A stretch of 64,000 nucleotides of DNA from Acetobacter oeni (GTDB lineage Bacteria; Pseudomonadota; Alphaproteobacteria; Acetobacterales; Acetobacteraceae): assembly GCF_011516825.1 (NCBI RefSeq), contig NZ_WOTA01000006.1, forward strand, positions 1-64,000, written 5' to 3'. Every line of letters starts with the position of its first letter. Position 1 is the stretch's first letter. The translations under genes and the position numbers were made by a program. The notes under the pieces were generated by a model. The model searched no databases and was not told the DNA's origin. It was given only the letters and a program-made list of their open reading frames with translations. Positions 43,696 to 51,173 of the stretch are shown piece by piece.

Positions 43696-44901
43696 ATGAC
43701 CGGAGCCGAACTGGCGTTGTATCTGCTGGGGGTTTCCGGTTTCAGTGGCATGATCGGGTGGCTGGCCGGCGGGCGCCGTCTGCCGCAGCGGGCGCCTTTC
43801 CGGCCGTCGTCGCGGCGGGATGAAGCGACGATGCAGGGCGTCGGGCTGGAGGAGCTGCTCGCCGTTCTCCCCGATTGCGCGGTATTGCTGACACGCACGG
43901 GCAGTTTGCGGTTTGCCAGTATGGAAGCTCAGGCGGTGTTCGGAGATGCGCTCGGCACGATTGTGCGGCATCCGGATGTTTTCGCGGCGTTGCAGCGTCT
44001 GGATGCCGAGACGGTTCTGGCGACGGCGGATATTATCCTTGATGTGCCGGTCAGGCGGGTTGTGCATCTGGTGTTCCGGCTCGTGCCGGAGACGCTCTCT
44101 CTGGCGGGGGTGCCTGTTCTGGCGATTTTATCTGATACGTCCGAGAAGGATGCGGTCGAGCGGGTGCGGGCTGATTTCGTGGCGTATGCGAGCCATGAGT
44201 TGCGGACGCCGCTGGCAGCGCTGATCGGGTTTATCGAGACGCTGCGGGGGCCGGCCGCGGATGATCCTGTGGCGCAGAAGCAGTTTCTGGAAATCATGGC
44301 TACGCAGGCCGGGCGGATGCAGCGGCTGATCGAGCAGTTGCTGGCGTTGTCGCGTGTGGAGATGATGGAGCATCGGAAACCGCGCGGGGAGATGGATGCG
44401 GCGCGGATTGTGTCGCGGGTGCGGGATGAATCCGCGCCGCTGTGTGCGGCGCGCGGGGTTGAGCTGAAGACGGAGGCGAGGTCGCTTGTTTTTCAGGGCG
44501 ACGAGGATCAGATTGTTCAGGTTCTTCTGAATCTTGTTGAGAATGCCACGAAATATGCGGTTACGGGACAGCGGGCGCCTGTGGTGTCTCTGGTGATGGC
44601 GCAGAGCACGGTTGGCGGGAAGGCCGGGGTTTCGCTGACGGTTGCGGATAACGGGCCGGGCATTGAGGCGCGGCATCTGCCCCGGCTGACGGAGCGGTTT
44701 TACCGGGTTGAGGGTGGTCAGGGGCAGTCCGCGCCGGGGTATGGGCTGGGGCTGGCGATTGTCCGGCATATTGTGGACCGGCATGACGGGCGGCTGTTTA
44801 TCGAGAGTGAGATCGGGGCCGGCACGCGGTGTACCGTGTGGCTGCCTTTACGGGGTGAGCGGCGGCAGGCGAAGGAGCGGCCTTCGTTGCTGCTCGGGTA
44901 G
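43696..44901 (+). CDS. phoR: Phosphate sensor histidine kinase PhoR
   Basis: A 401-residue kinase. One N-terminal membrane helix (about residues 5-24) is followed by a PAS-like domain (about 55-155), the H-box with H167 (YASHELRTPLAALIGFI), and the ATPase domain with N-box QVLLNLVENATKY, G1 VADNGPGIEARH and G2 GYGLGLAIV. It is shorter than E. coli PhoR (431), with a single helix. It controls PhoB, encoded 51 bases upstream. A GGGGGA stretch just before the ATG may act as ribosome site. Confidence 0.9.
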   Translation: MTGAELALYLLGVSGFSGMIGWLAGGRRLPQRAPFRPSSRRDEATMQGVGLEELLAVLPDCAVLLTRTGSLRFASMEAQAVFGDALGTIVRHPDVFAALQRLDAETVLATADIILDVPVRRVVHLVFRLVPETLSLAGVPVLAILSDTSEKDAVERVRADFVAYASHELRTPLAALIGFIETLRGPAADDPVAQKQFLEIMATQAGRMQRLIEQLLALSRVEMMEHRKPRGEMDAARIVSRVRDESAPLCAARGVELKTEARSLVFQGDEDQIVQVLLNLVENATKYAVTGQRAPVVSLVMAQSTVGGKAGVSLTVADNGPGIEARHLPRLTERFYRVEGGQGQSAPGYGLGLAIVRHIVDRHDGRLFIESEIGAGTRCTVWLPLRGERRQAKERPSLLLG

Positions 44902-45120
44902 CGGCCTGGCTTTTGGTTCGGGGTTTTGTGGGCCGGGGCTGCCATTCGGGATCTTCGGGAGAGGTACGGTGCCGGCCCGGCGTGCAGGGTCTTTCGCCGG
45001 TGGGTGCGCGGGATTTTGCGTGACCGGCGGGGCGGTGCATGCTGATATCGGGACCGGCTCTGTTCTGACGCATCTGGCGGCGTGGCGGGGCTGGCCGGAT
45101 GAGAAAGTGGTTTTCTGTTT

Positions 45121-46020
45121 ATGAATGCAGTGTTGTTCGCGTCGGTTGTGATTGTTTGGGGGCTGTCCTGGTTTGCCATTCATCTTCAGCTTGGCGGCAC
45201 GCCGACGGATGTGGCGGTGTTCTGGCGTTTTGCGGTTTCGGTTATGCTGCTGGGCGGCTGGCTGGGGCTGACGGGGCGGCTGCGTCGTCCGTCACGGGAG
45301 ATGGTGCCGTGGCTGGCGGGGATGGGGGCCTGTCTCTTCTCCTGTAATTTTCTGGCCATTTACAGTTCCGAGATGTTTCTGCCGAGTGGAACGGTTTCGG
45401 TTGTTTTCAGTTTGTCGGCGATTCTGAATGCACTGAATCTGTGGCTGTTTTTCAGGCTGAGGCCTGACTGGCGGGTGCTTGCCGGAGGCGTGGCGGGTGT
45501 GGCGGGCGTGGCGTTGCTGCTTGCGGGGGGCGCGGATACCGGCGCGGGAATAGCGGCGCCGGTCGGGGTGGGGCTGGCGTTGCTCGGGACGACGCTGTTT
45601 TCATTTGGCAACATGCTGTCGCGGCGGATTGCGCGTTTCGATCTTGGCTTACCGAATGCGGTGTTTTACGGAATGGTATTCGGCGCCTTTCTGATGGGCG
45701 TGAATGTGATCAGTCGGGGGCACAGCTTCATGCCGGTGCTGACGGTCTCATGGATTGGCGGGCTGCTGTATCTGGCGGCGTTCGCGTCGGTTGCCGGATT
45801 TCTGACTTATCTGGCACTGGTGCAGCGCATCGGGGCGGACCGGGCGGCTTATACGACGTTTCTTTCTCCTGTTATTGCGCTGGGTGTGTCGGCGTTTTTC
45901 GAGGGGGCTCACTGGTCCGCGCTGATGCTGTGCGGACTGATCCTGATTCTGGCGGGGAATCTGCTGGCGTTTATGCGAAAGCGGCCGGTGGTGCAGCCGG
46001 TCGAGGTGGAGCAGGGGTAG
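45121..46020 (+). CDS. EamA/DMT-superfamily transporter
   Basis: A 299-residue membrane protein with ten predicted helices in two EamA repeats. It begins with a first helix containing VVIVWGLSWFAIHLQLG, and AIYSSEMFLPSGTVSVVFSL is the typical end of the first repeat; the second repeat includes YTTFLSPVIALGVSAFFEG. Such proteins are drug/metabolite exporters of amino acids, nucleosides or small amphiphiles. It lies 220 bases after phoR. The substrate is unknown. It is convergent with a LysR gene. Confidence 0.88.
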   Translation: MNAVLFASVVIVWGLSWFAIHLQLGGTPTDVAVFWRFAVSVMLLGGWLGLTGRLRRPSREMVPWLAGMGACLFSCNFLAIYSSEMFLPSGTVSVVFSLSAILNALNLWLFFRLRPDWRVLAGGVAGVAGVALLLAGGADTGAGIAAPVGVGLALLGTTLFSFGNMLSRRIARFDLGLPNAVFYGMVFGAFLMGVNVISRGHSFMPVLTVSWIGGLLYLAAFASVAGFLTYLALVQRIGADRAAYTTFLSPVIALGVSAFFEGAHWSALMLCGLILILAGNLLAFMRKRPVVQPVEVEQG

Positions 46021-46046
46021 TCGTCTGCTTCGGGTTCGGCGCGGGA

Positions 46047-46943
46047 TCAGGTCATGTTCCGAAGCAACCGGATAAAGGCGGTTTCGGCGGGCGAGGTGTG
46101 TCGGGAGCGGTGGCGCACGAGGCTGAAGCGGCGTTCGGGCAGCGGGAAGGGGATGTGACAGAGAAGGCCGGCGTCCAGTTTTCCGGCCACGACGGAGGCG
46201 GACAGGACGCTGGCGGCGTGGCCGGTTTCTATGGCGCTGGCGACGGCCTCGTTTGAGGGCAGTTCCATGCGGACGGGCAGGGATTTCGGATCGAGGCCTG
46301 CGTGGGTCAGGGCTTCTTCGAATTCCGATCGGGTGCCGGAGCCGGTTTCGCGCAGAATCCAGTTGCTGGCGGGGAGGTCCGCCAGGGTGGGCGGTGTTGT
46401 GGCCCAGGGGTGGCGCGGGGAGGTGACGAGGATCATCTGATCGCGGGCGACTTCGCTGAAGATGAGATCCGGTCGGAGGAGTTCGCCTTCGACGAGGCCG
46501 ACGGAGACGGTGCCGTCCTGGACGGACTGGCAGACTTCGGCGGTGTTACCGGTCATCATTCTGATTTCGATGCCGGGGTAGCGGTCCTGAAAAGCGTTGA
46601 GGCGGGCGGGGAGCCAGTAGCTGGCGATGGTCTGGCTGGCGCGGACGGGCAGCAGGCCGCTTCTGAGGTCGCCGAGGTCTTCCATGCGTTGCCGGGCGGC
46701 GCTGGCGCGGGCGAGGACGGCGCGGGCTTCATCGAGGAAGATGCGGCCGGGTTCCGTGAGTTCGATGTGGCGGCCGACGCGGCTGAACAGGGCGAGGCCG
46801 AGTTCGGTTTCCAGGCCTGTGACGGCCTGGCTGACGGAGGAGGGGGTGAGATTCAGGGCTTCGGCGGCGCGGGTGACGTGTTCGCGTGTGGCGACGGCGA
46901 TGAAGATGCGGAGCTGTTCGAGGGTCATGCCGGGGTGTTTCAT
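46047..46943 (-). CDS. LysR-family regulator (CysL/CbbR-like)
   Basis: A 298-residue LysR regulator. The helix-turn-helix lies at about residues 5-62 (LEQLRIFIAVATREHVTRAA, then TPSSVSQAVTGLETELGLAL). The effector domain has GLLPVRASQTIASYWLPARL and NWILRETGSGTRSEFEEAL, which resembles the CysL/CbbR subgroup. Its start codon overlaps the stop of the upstream FAD-enzyme gene (ATGA), so the two are co-transcribed. That arrangement is unusual for a LysR gene and suggests it regulates its own operon. Confidence 0.85.
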   Translation of the reverse strand: MKHPGMTLEQLRIFIAVATREHVTRAAEALNLTPSSVSQAVTGLETELGLALFSRVGRHIELTEPGRIFLDEARAVLARASAARQRMEDLGDLRSGLLPVRASQTIASYWLPARLNAFQDRYPGIEIRMMTGNTAEVCQSVQDGTVSVGLVEGELLRPDLIFSEVARDQMILVTSPRHPWATTPPTLADLPASNWILRETGSGTRSEFEEALTHAGLDPKSLPVRMELPSNEAVASAIETGHAASVLSASVVAGKLDAGLLCHIPFPLPERRFSLVRHRSRHTSPAETAFIRLLRNMT

Positions 46944-48274
46944 CCGGAGGCGAGGTGGTTTGCAAGATCGGCGGCCTGCTGACGGATTTCCGGAATTGCG
47001 ATGCTTTCCAGGAGGGTGCCGAGCCGGGCGGGGCCGAGGGTGAAGAGTCCGTCTGTCGGGGTGTTGTCGCGCCCGGTGACCAGGCCGTCCGGGGTGCAGC
47101 TGAGGGCTTTCCCTTCGTCGCCGGGGAGGGCGAGTCCTGTTTCGAGCAGGTCGCGCAGGAGGGGGGAGCCGTTATGGGCGTAGTTCAGGCTCGGTCCGGT
47201 ACAGTTGATGATGTGCGCGGTCTGAATCCGGATTGTCTCCGTGTCGGAGCGGGCTTCGAGTGTGACGGTGTCGTTGGTCAGGGTGGCGCGTGTGACGTGG
47301 CCGTTCCGTGTGGTGACGCCGCCGGTGTCGCGTTCGTGTTTCAGGGCTGCGGCGATATGCGGGGCCATGCGATGGCGGACGCGCTCCCAGCGGCGCTGGA
47401 GGTGGCGGGTGAAGCGGCGGCGTTCGGTGTCCGGCAGGGCCAGCCAGAGGAGGTTGGTGACGGGGCGCAGGCTGTCGACGGCGGCTCGCCAGTCTGTTCC
47501 GTTCCTGAGTGCGTTGTGGAATTTCCGGAGATACGCTCCTGCCGTGGGGGTGGTGTTCGCGGGGGTGAACAGCGGGGCGGGGAGTGGCGTGTGTGGGGCG
47601 TGCGCGGCGGGAAAGAGGCCGTGACGGGAGAGGGCGGTGACGGGGCCGTGGCGTCCGGCCCTGCGAAGTCTGAGGATGATGTCGATGGCTGTCAGGCCGG
47701 TGCCGATCAGGGCGACGGGTTCGTGTTTGCCGATGGCGGCGAAGGTTGAGTCGGTCCAGGCGTTGTGATGGTAGCGGCCTGCGTGTTCGACGGCGGGGTC
47801 GATGCCTCTGAGACGGGCGGGGTCGAAATTGCCGGTTGCGAGCACGATTTTCCGGCTTTTCAGGGTGCGCCCGTCGGAGAGGGTGAGGTGAAAGTGGTCG
47901 TCATGCTTCCGGCAGGCGGTGACTTCGGCGCGGATGTGGCGGGGGGCGGCTTCGCAGAACAGGGATTTCAGGTAGAGGCCGAAGACGGCGCGGGGGATGA
48001 AATCTTCTCTGCCGGCGTTCAGGTGCAGGTCGGTGCGGAGCCAGTTCAGCAAGTGATCCGGATCGTCCGGTGTAGCGCTCAGGCCTTTGACGGGGACGTT
48101 CATTACGTGATCGGGGCAGGGTGTGCCGTAGGCGAGGCCGAGGCCGGGGTGTTCGGACGGTTCGATGAGGATGGCGGTTGTTCCGGTGGTTCGCGCGAGG
48201 TGCCAGGCCAGAAGGGTGCCACTCGCGCCGCCGCCGATGATGGCGCAACTCTGAATGGTGGTGTGTTCTGGCAT
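46940..48274 (-). CDS. FAD/NAD(P)-binding oxidoreductase
   Basis: A 444-residue flavoprotein. The N-terminal Rossmann motif is CAIIGGGASGTLLAWHLA, followed by GLGLAYGTPCPDHVMNVPVK, and a second dinucleotide motif is VALIGTGLTAIDIILRLRRA near residue 165. This is the PF13454-type FAD-NAD(P)-binding group (HI0933/YhiN-distant), with largely unknown reactions. It is translationally coupled to the LysR gene that follows. A palindrome (48348-48361) and direct repeats lie 75 bases upstream. It is probably cytoplasmic. The substrate is unknown. Confidence 0.75.
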   Translation of the reverse strand: MPEHTTIQSCAIIGGGASGTLLAWHLARTTGTTAILIEPSEHPGLGLAYGTPCPDHVMNVPVKGLSATPDDPDHLLNWLRTDLHLNAGREDFIPRAVFGLYLKSLFCEAAPRHIRAEVTACRKHDDHFHLTLSDGRTLKSRKIVLATGNFDPARLRGIDPAVEHAGRYHHNAWTDSTFAAIGKHEPVALIGTGLTAIDIILRLRRAGRHGPVTALSRHGLFPAAHAPHTPLPAPLFTPANTTPTAGAYLRKFHNALRNGTDWRAAVDSLRPVTNLLWLALPDTERRRFTRHLQRRWERVRHRMAPHIAAALKHERDTGGVTTRNGHVTRATLTNDTVTLEARSDTETIRIQTAHIINCTGPSLNYAHNGSPLLRDLLETGLALPGDEGKALSCTPDGLVTGRDNTPTDGLFTLGPARLGTLLESIAIPEIRQQAADLANHLASG

Positions 48275-48347
48275 GGTTCTTCTCCCTGTCGTGTTCCGGG
48301 GGACAGTGGCGGATGGAGACCGTTTAATCCAGACGAACGATTCGAAT

Positions 48348-48378
48348 AAACCGTTCGGTTTTTGTGAATGAACCGTCG
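48348..48378. promoter_or_regulatory. Palindrome and direct repeats upstream of FAD-enzyme gene
   Basis: AAACCG-TT-CGGTTT (48348-48361) is an inverted repeat. On the minus strand the decamer ACGGTTYATTC occurs twice, about 23 bases apart, one copy overlapping the palindrome. It sits upstream of the FAD-enzyme/LysR operon and between it and the secreted-protein gene. It could be a regulator site. Confidence 0.4.
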
Positions 48379-48394
48379 GCGGGGGCGAGTGGGT

Positions 48395-48961
48395 TTATTG
48401 CGCGGGGGCGATCATCACTTCGATTTCGGGTTTGCTGCTGCCGCTGAGTTGCAGGGTGTAGAGTGTGCCGGGCGTGAGGGAGAACTCCACGACTTTCCCG
48501 ATTCCGGAGCAGGCGGGGCCGTGATGGTGGGCGGTTGAGGGGATGGCTGTGCCGTTGCTGAGCACGTCGATCCAGGCGCGGCTGCCCAGCATGACACGCC
48601 AGGTTCCGGCTGCGGGGACGGTGAAGCGGATCATGCCGCCTGTGGTGGGGCTGGTGTCGGTGCTTGTGTCGGGTCTGGCCGGGGTGTGGGCGAAATAGAC
48701 GTTCGCGGTGTTTGCGAGGTGAATGCGCGCGGCCTGGCCGGGGCTAAGGGTGGCTTTGGGGAGGGCGGCCTCGTTTGTTGCGGCGGTCAGGGCGGTGGGG
48801 GTGCGCCAGGACGGTGGCGTGTTGTCGGTGGCGGGGCAGGTGTTGTGCGTCGGGCTGGTCGGTGTGGGGGCGCTGCCGGTCGGGGCGGCGGCGTGGCCTG
48901 TGTAAGGGCCTGCGAGGGTGGCGACGGCGAGGAGTGCGGGGATGAGGGAAGGGTTTTTCAT
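48395..48961 (-). CDS. Secreted protein of unknown function
   Basis: A 188-residue protein with a signal peptide (LIPALLAVATLAGPYTGHAA), then a Pro/Thr/Ser-rich linker with one Cys (NTCPATDN). A compact, mostly beta C-terminal domain follows: MIRFTVPAAGTWRVMLGSRA, then VEFSLTPGTLYTLQLSGSS. The ending resembles a small carbohydrate-binding or pre-peptidase-C-like beta-sandwich, but I cannot assign a family. A second Cys near the end (GPACSGIGK) could pair with the first. It is monocistronic and should be periplasmic or released. Confidence 0.65.
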   Translation of the reverse strand: MKNPSLIPALLAVATLAGPYTGHAAAPTGSAPTPTSPTHNTCPATDNTPPSWRTPTALTAATNEAALPKATLSPGQAARIHLANTANVYFAHTPARPDTSTDTSPTTGGMIRFTVPAAGTWRVMLGSRAWIDVLSNGTAIPSTAHHHGPACSGIGKVVEFSLTPGTLYTLQLSGSSKPEIEVMIAPAQ

Positions 48962-49091
48962 GGCGCTTTCGGCGTGAGGGGGAGATGTTTCGTTATATAT
49001 AATCAGATGATGCGGAACATTTACATGCCGCTTTATCGCGGGCGGGCTCGCCGGGAGACAGGAGTCTGTGTGGAGAGTCCGGCGGGTCTGT

Positions 49092-49615
49092 TCAGTCGTC
49101 TTCCGCGAAACGGTATTGCGCCCGGAGGTAGAGTTCGCCGGTGCATTGCAGGGCGATAATGGCGCCGAACATGAATATGGGCACTTCCATACCGAGTTGC
49201 AGGGCGGTTCTCTGTCCGGTGATCCCGCCGAACATGATTGTCAGGAGAGCGCAGATCATTGCGACGGTGAGTGTGGCCAGACGGACCGTGGTGGCGGCGC
49301 GCAGGATGGTGCGTTCCCGTTTGTCGGGTGGAAAGATTTTTCGCTGACGTGCGGATCTGATTGTTATCAGACAGAGGGCCAGAAGATTTATCGCACTCAT
49401 GATCCGGAGGTCGCTGTTCCGGAGCGCCGGTTTCAGGATGATGAGGAGCGTGGCGCCGATGTCGGCGGACAGGAGCAGGAGAGGCAGCCAGCACTGGCTC
49501 CGGGGTGGTTTCCGTTCGGTTTTTGCAAGCCATTTTTTCGGGGTGCGGGGCCTGGTGTAGTGGCGAGGATGCTGTCGAGGCGTGCGGGAAGAGTGGGTCT
49601 GCTCCGGTCGGTCAT
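49092..49615 (-). pseudogene. Four-helix membrane protein coupled to XRE gene, frameshifted
   Basis: The start at 49615 (MTDRSRPTLPARLDSILATT) overlaps the XRE stop codon as ATGA. After about 28 codons the frame breaks at a run of six A residues (minus strand; 49533-49538). Adding one A restores a continuous protein: KWLAKTERKPPRSQCWLPLL, then four hydrophobic helices, ending QYRFAEDD at 49092. The pair (small XRE regulator plus coupled four-helix protein) is a common bacterial module of unknown role. The break may be a true mutation, slippage-controlled (phase-variable) expression, or a read error. Confidence 0.65.
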
Positions 49616-49848
49616 CTGGTTTCTGCCTGCCGGAAGATGGGGATGAGGCGGGGGAAGGGTTCGAGCGAGAACACTTCTTCCACGGGTGTACTGAAGACGC
49701 GGGCGATTTTCAGGCCGAGTTCGAGGCTGGGCGCGTAATCGTCGCGTTCGAGGCAGCCGATGGTCTGGGGGTTAACGCCGATGCGGGTGGCGAGGTCTTT
49801 CCGGGACAGGCCGAGTTCGGCGCGGAAGACGGCGATGCGGTTGAACAT
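49612..49848 (-). CDS. Small XRE-family helix-turn-helix regulator
   Basis: A 78-residue Cro/CI-type regulator: FNRIAVFRAELGLSRKDLAT, RIGVNPQTIGCLERDDYAPS and LKIARVFSTPVEEVFSLEPF. It belongs to the short group ending with V-E-E-V-F-x-x-E that pairs with a downstream membrane protein, here overlapping it by four bases. The start at 49848 gives the canonical N-terminus; an open extension upstream has no support. A near-perfect 14-base palindrome 22 bases upstream is the likely autoregulatory operator. Confidence 0.85.
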   Translation of the reverse strand: MFNRIAVFRAELGLSRKDLATRIGVNPQTIGCLERDDYAPSLELGLKIARVFSTPVEEVFSLEPFPRLIPIFRQAETR

Positions 49849-49869
49849 GAGGGGATGGTGGCATGGGTG

Positions 49870-49883
49870 TTGTGTATAGACAA
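49870..49883 (-). promoter_or_regulatory. XRE operator/promoter candidate
   Basis: TTGTGTATAGACAA is an inverted repeat TTGT-N6-ACAA whose inner TATA is also symmetric; only one base pair breaks the symmetry. On the minus strand it contains TATACA, a plausible -10 box. The position directly upstream of the XRE gene suggests that the regulator represses its own promoter here. Confidence 0.55.
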
Positions 49884-49976
49884 CGTATTGTTCTGGTGGC
49901 GTGGTGGGTATGGTTCTGTTTGTGGTTCCGGGCGGGGCGTGTGACGGTGCTTCCCGTGGAGCGCGGGGATCGGGCT

Positions 49977-49994
49977 TTGTCATGGAGTCTTCAT
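49977..49994 (+). promoter_or_regulatory. Pho box upstream of pstS
   Basis: TTGTCAT-GGAG-TCTTCAT fits the 7-4-7 PhoB box: both half-sites keep the T-C-A-T end, and their starts are 11 bases apart. It lies 95 bases upstream of the pstS start codon and in the same orientation. It supports co-control of the detached pstS with the pstCAB-phoUBR operon. Confidence 0.65.
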
Positions 49995-50088
49995 TTTCCC
50001 GGGGCGGGGAAGTGCGGTAGGACGTTTCCGAATGGCGCTGCACGGGCGTCTGTGGTCGGCTATGGCCGGTTCTTGTGAGGAATATGAC

Positions 50089-51117
50089 ATGCTGTCCTGT
50101 CACCGCCTGCTTGCCGCGCTTTTACTGACGGCGGCGCCTGCCGGTTTAACTCTGTCCGTGGTTCAGGCTTCCGCTGCGGAGATCACGGGTGCCGGGTCGA
50201 GCTTTGCGGCGCCGATTTATCAGGCATGGGGTGACAAGGCGAAGGCATCGACCGGCATTGCGCTGAACTATCAGAGCGTCGGGTCGAGCGCCGGTCAGAA
50301 TCTGGTGACGGCGGGCACGGTTGATTTCGGGGCTTCCGATGCGCCGATGGCGGCGGAGAAGCTGGCTTCGGCGTCTCTGTATCAGTTTCCGACGGTGATG
50401 GGCGGGATTGTTCCGATTGTGAATATTCCGGGGATTGCGTCCAATCAGCTGAAGCTGAACGGCCCGGTGCTGGCGGATATTTATCTCGGGACGATCACGA
50501 GCTGGAACGATCCGAAGATCGCGGCGCTGAATCCGGGTGTGTCGTTGCCGGATGTGGCGATTGCGCCTGTGCATCGCGCGGACGGATCGGGGACGTCGTT
50601 CGTATTTACGTCTTATCTGACGAAGGTTTCGCCGGCGTGGAAAGACGCTGTCGGGGCGGCGACTTCCGTTCAGTGGCCGGGCGGGGCGGGTGCGCGTGGC
50701 AATGATGGTGTCGGGGCATCGGTTCGGGCGACAGAAGGCGGGATCGGCTATGTCGAGTATGCCTATGCGCGGCGGAATGCGATTCCGACGGTGCTGTTGC
50801 AGGATAAGGCGGGTGAGTTTGTCTCGCCGGATCTGACGAGTTTCTCGGCGGCGGCGGCTGCGGCGGACTGGGATCATGCTTCGCATTTCGCGGTGGACAT
50901 GCTGGACGGCGCGGGCAGGGGCGTATGGCCGATCATGTCGGCGACGTTCGTTCTGGTGCCGACGGCGCCGAAAGATGCGTCGCGCGGGGCGGCTGTGTGG
51001 AAATTCTTTGATTATTCCTTCCGGAGCGGGGATGGCACGGCGAAGTCTCTGGACTATGTGGCGCTGCCTGAGAGTGTGAAGCAGAAGGTTGAGGCGGAGT
51101 ATCCTGTCAAACACTGA
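50089..51117 (+). CDS. pstS: Periplasmic phosphate-binding protein PstS
   Basis: A 342-residue substrate-binding protein with a signal peptide (LLAALLLTAAPAGLTLSVVQ, cleavage after ASA). Phosphate-binding loops are ITGAGSSFAAPIYQAW, VGSSAGQNLVTAGTVDFGAS with DAPM, and HRADGSGTSFVFTSYL. It captures phosphate for PstCAB. The start at 50089 has GAGGAA eight bases upstream; the frame is open further upstream without support. It lies more than 5 kb from phoR. A Pho box precedes it and a strong terminator follows. Confidence 0.93.
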   Translation: MLSCHRLLAALLLTAAPAGLTLSVVQASAAEITGAGSSFAAPIYQAWGDKAKASTGIALNYQSVGSSAGQNLVTAGTVDFGASDAPMAAEKLASASLYQFPTVMGGIVPIVNIPGIASNQLKLNGPVLADIYLGTITSWNDPKIAALNPGVSLPDVAIAPVHRADGSGTSFVFTSYLTKVSPAWKDAVGAATSVQWPGGAGARGNDGVGASVRATEGGIGYVEYAYARRNAIPTVLLQDKAGEFVSPDLTSFSAAAAAADWDHASHFAVDMLDGAGRGVWPIMSATFVLVPTAPKDASRGAAVWKFFDYSFRSGDGTAKSLDYVALPESVKQKVEAEYPVKH

Positions 51118-51143
51118 TTTCTGATCGTTTCGCGGTTTTGAGG

Positions 51144-51173
51144 GGGGCTTCCTGTGAAGGAGGCCCCTTTTTT
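51144..51173 (+). terminator. Intrinsic terminator of pstS
   Basis: A 10-base stem (GGGGCTTCCT with AGGAGGCCCC, one G-U pair) and a GTGA loop are followed by six T residues. It lies 26 bases past the pstS stop codon. The 3' arm contains AGGAGG, which is also the best ribosome site for the next gene, whose possible ATG (51174) directly follows the T-run. Confidence 0.88.
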
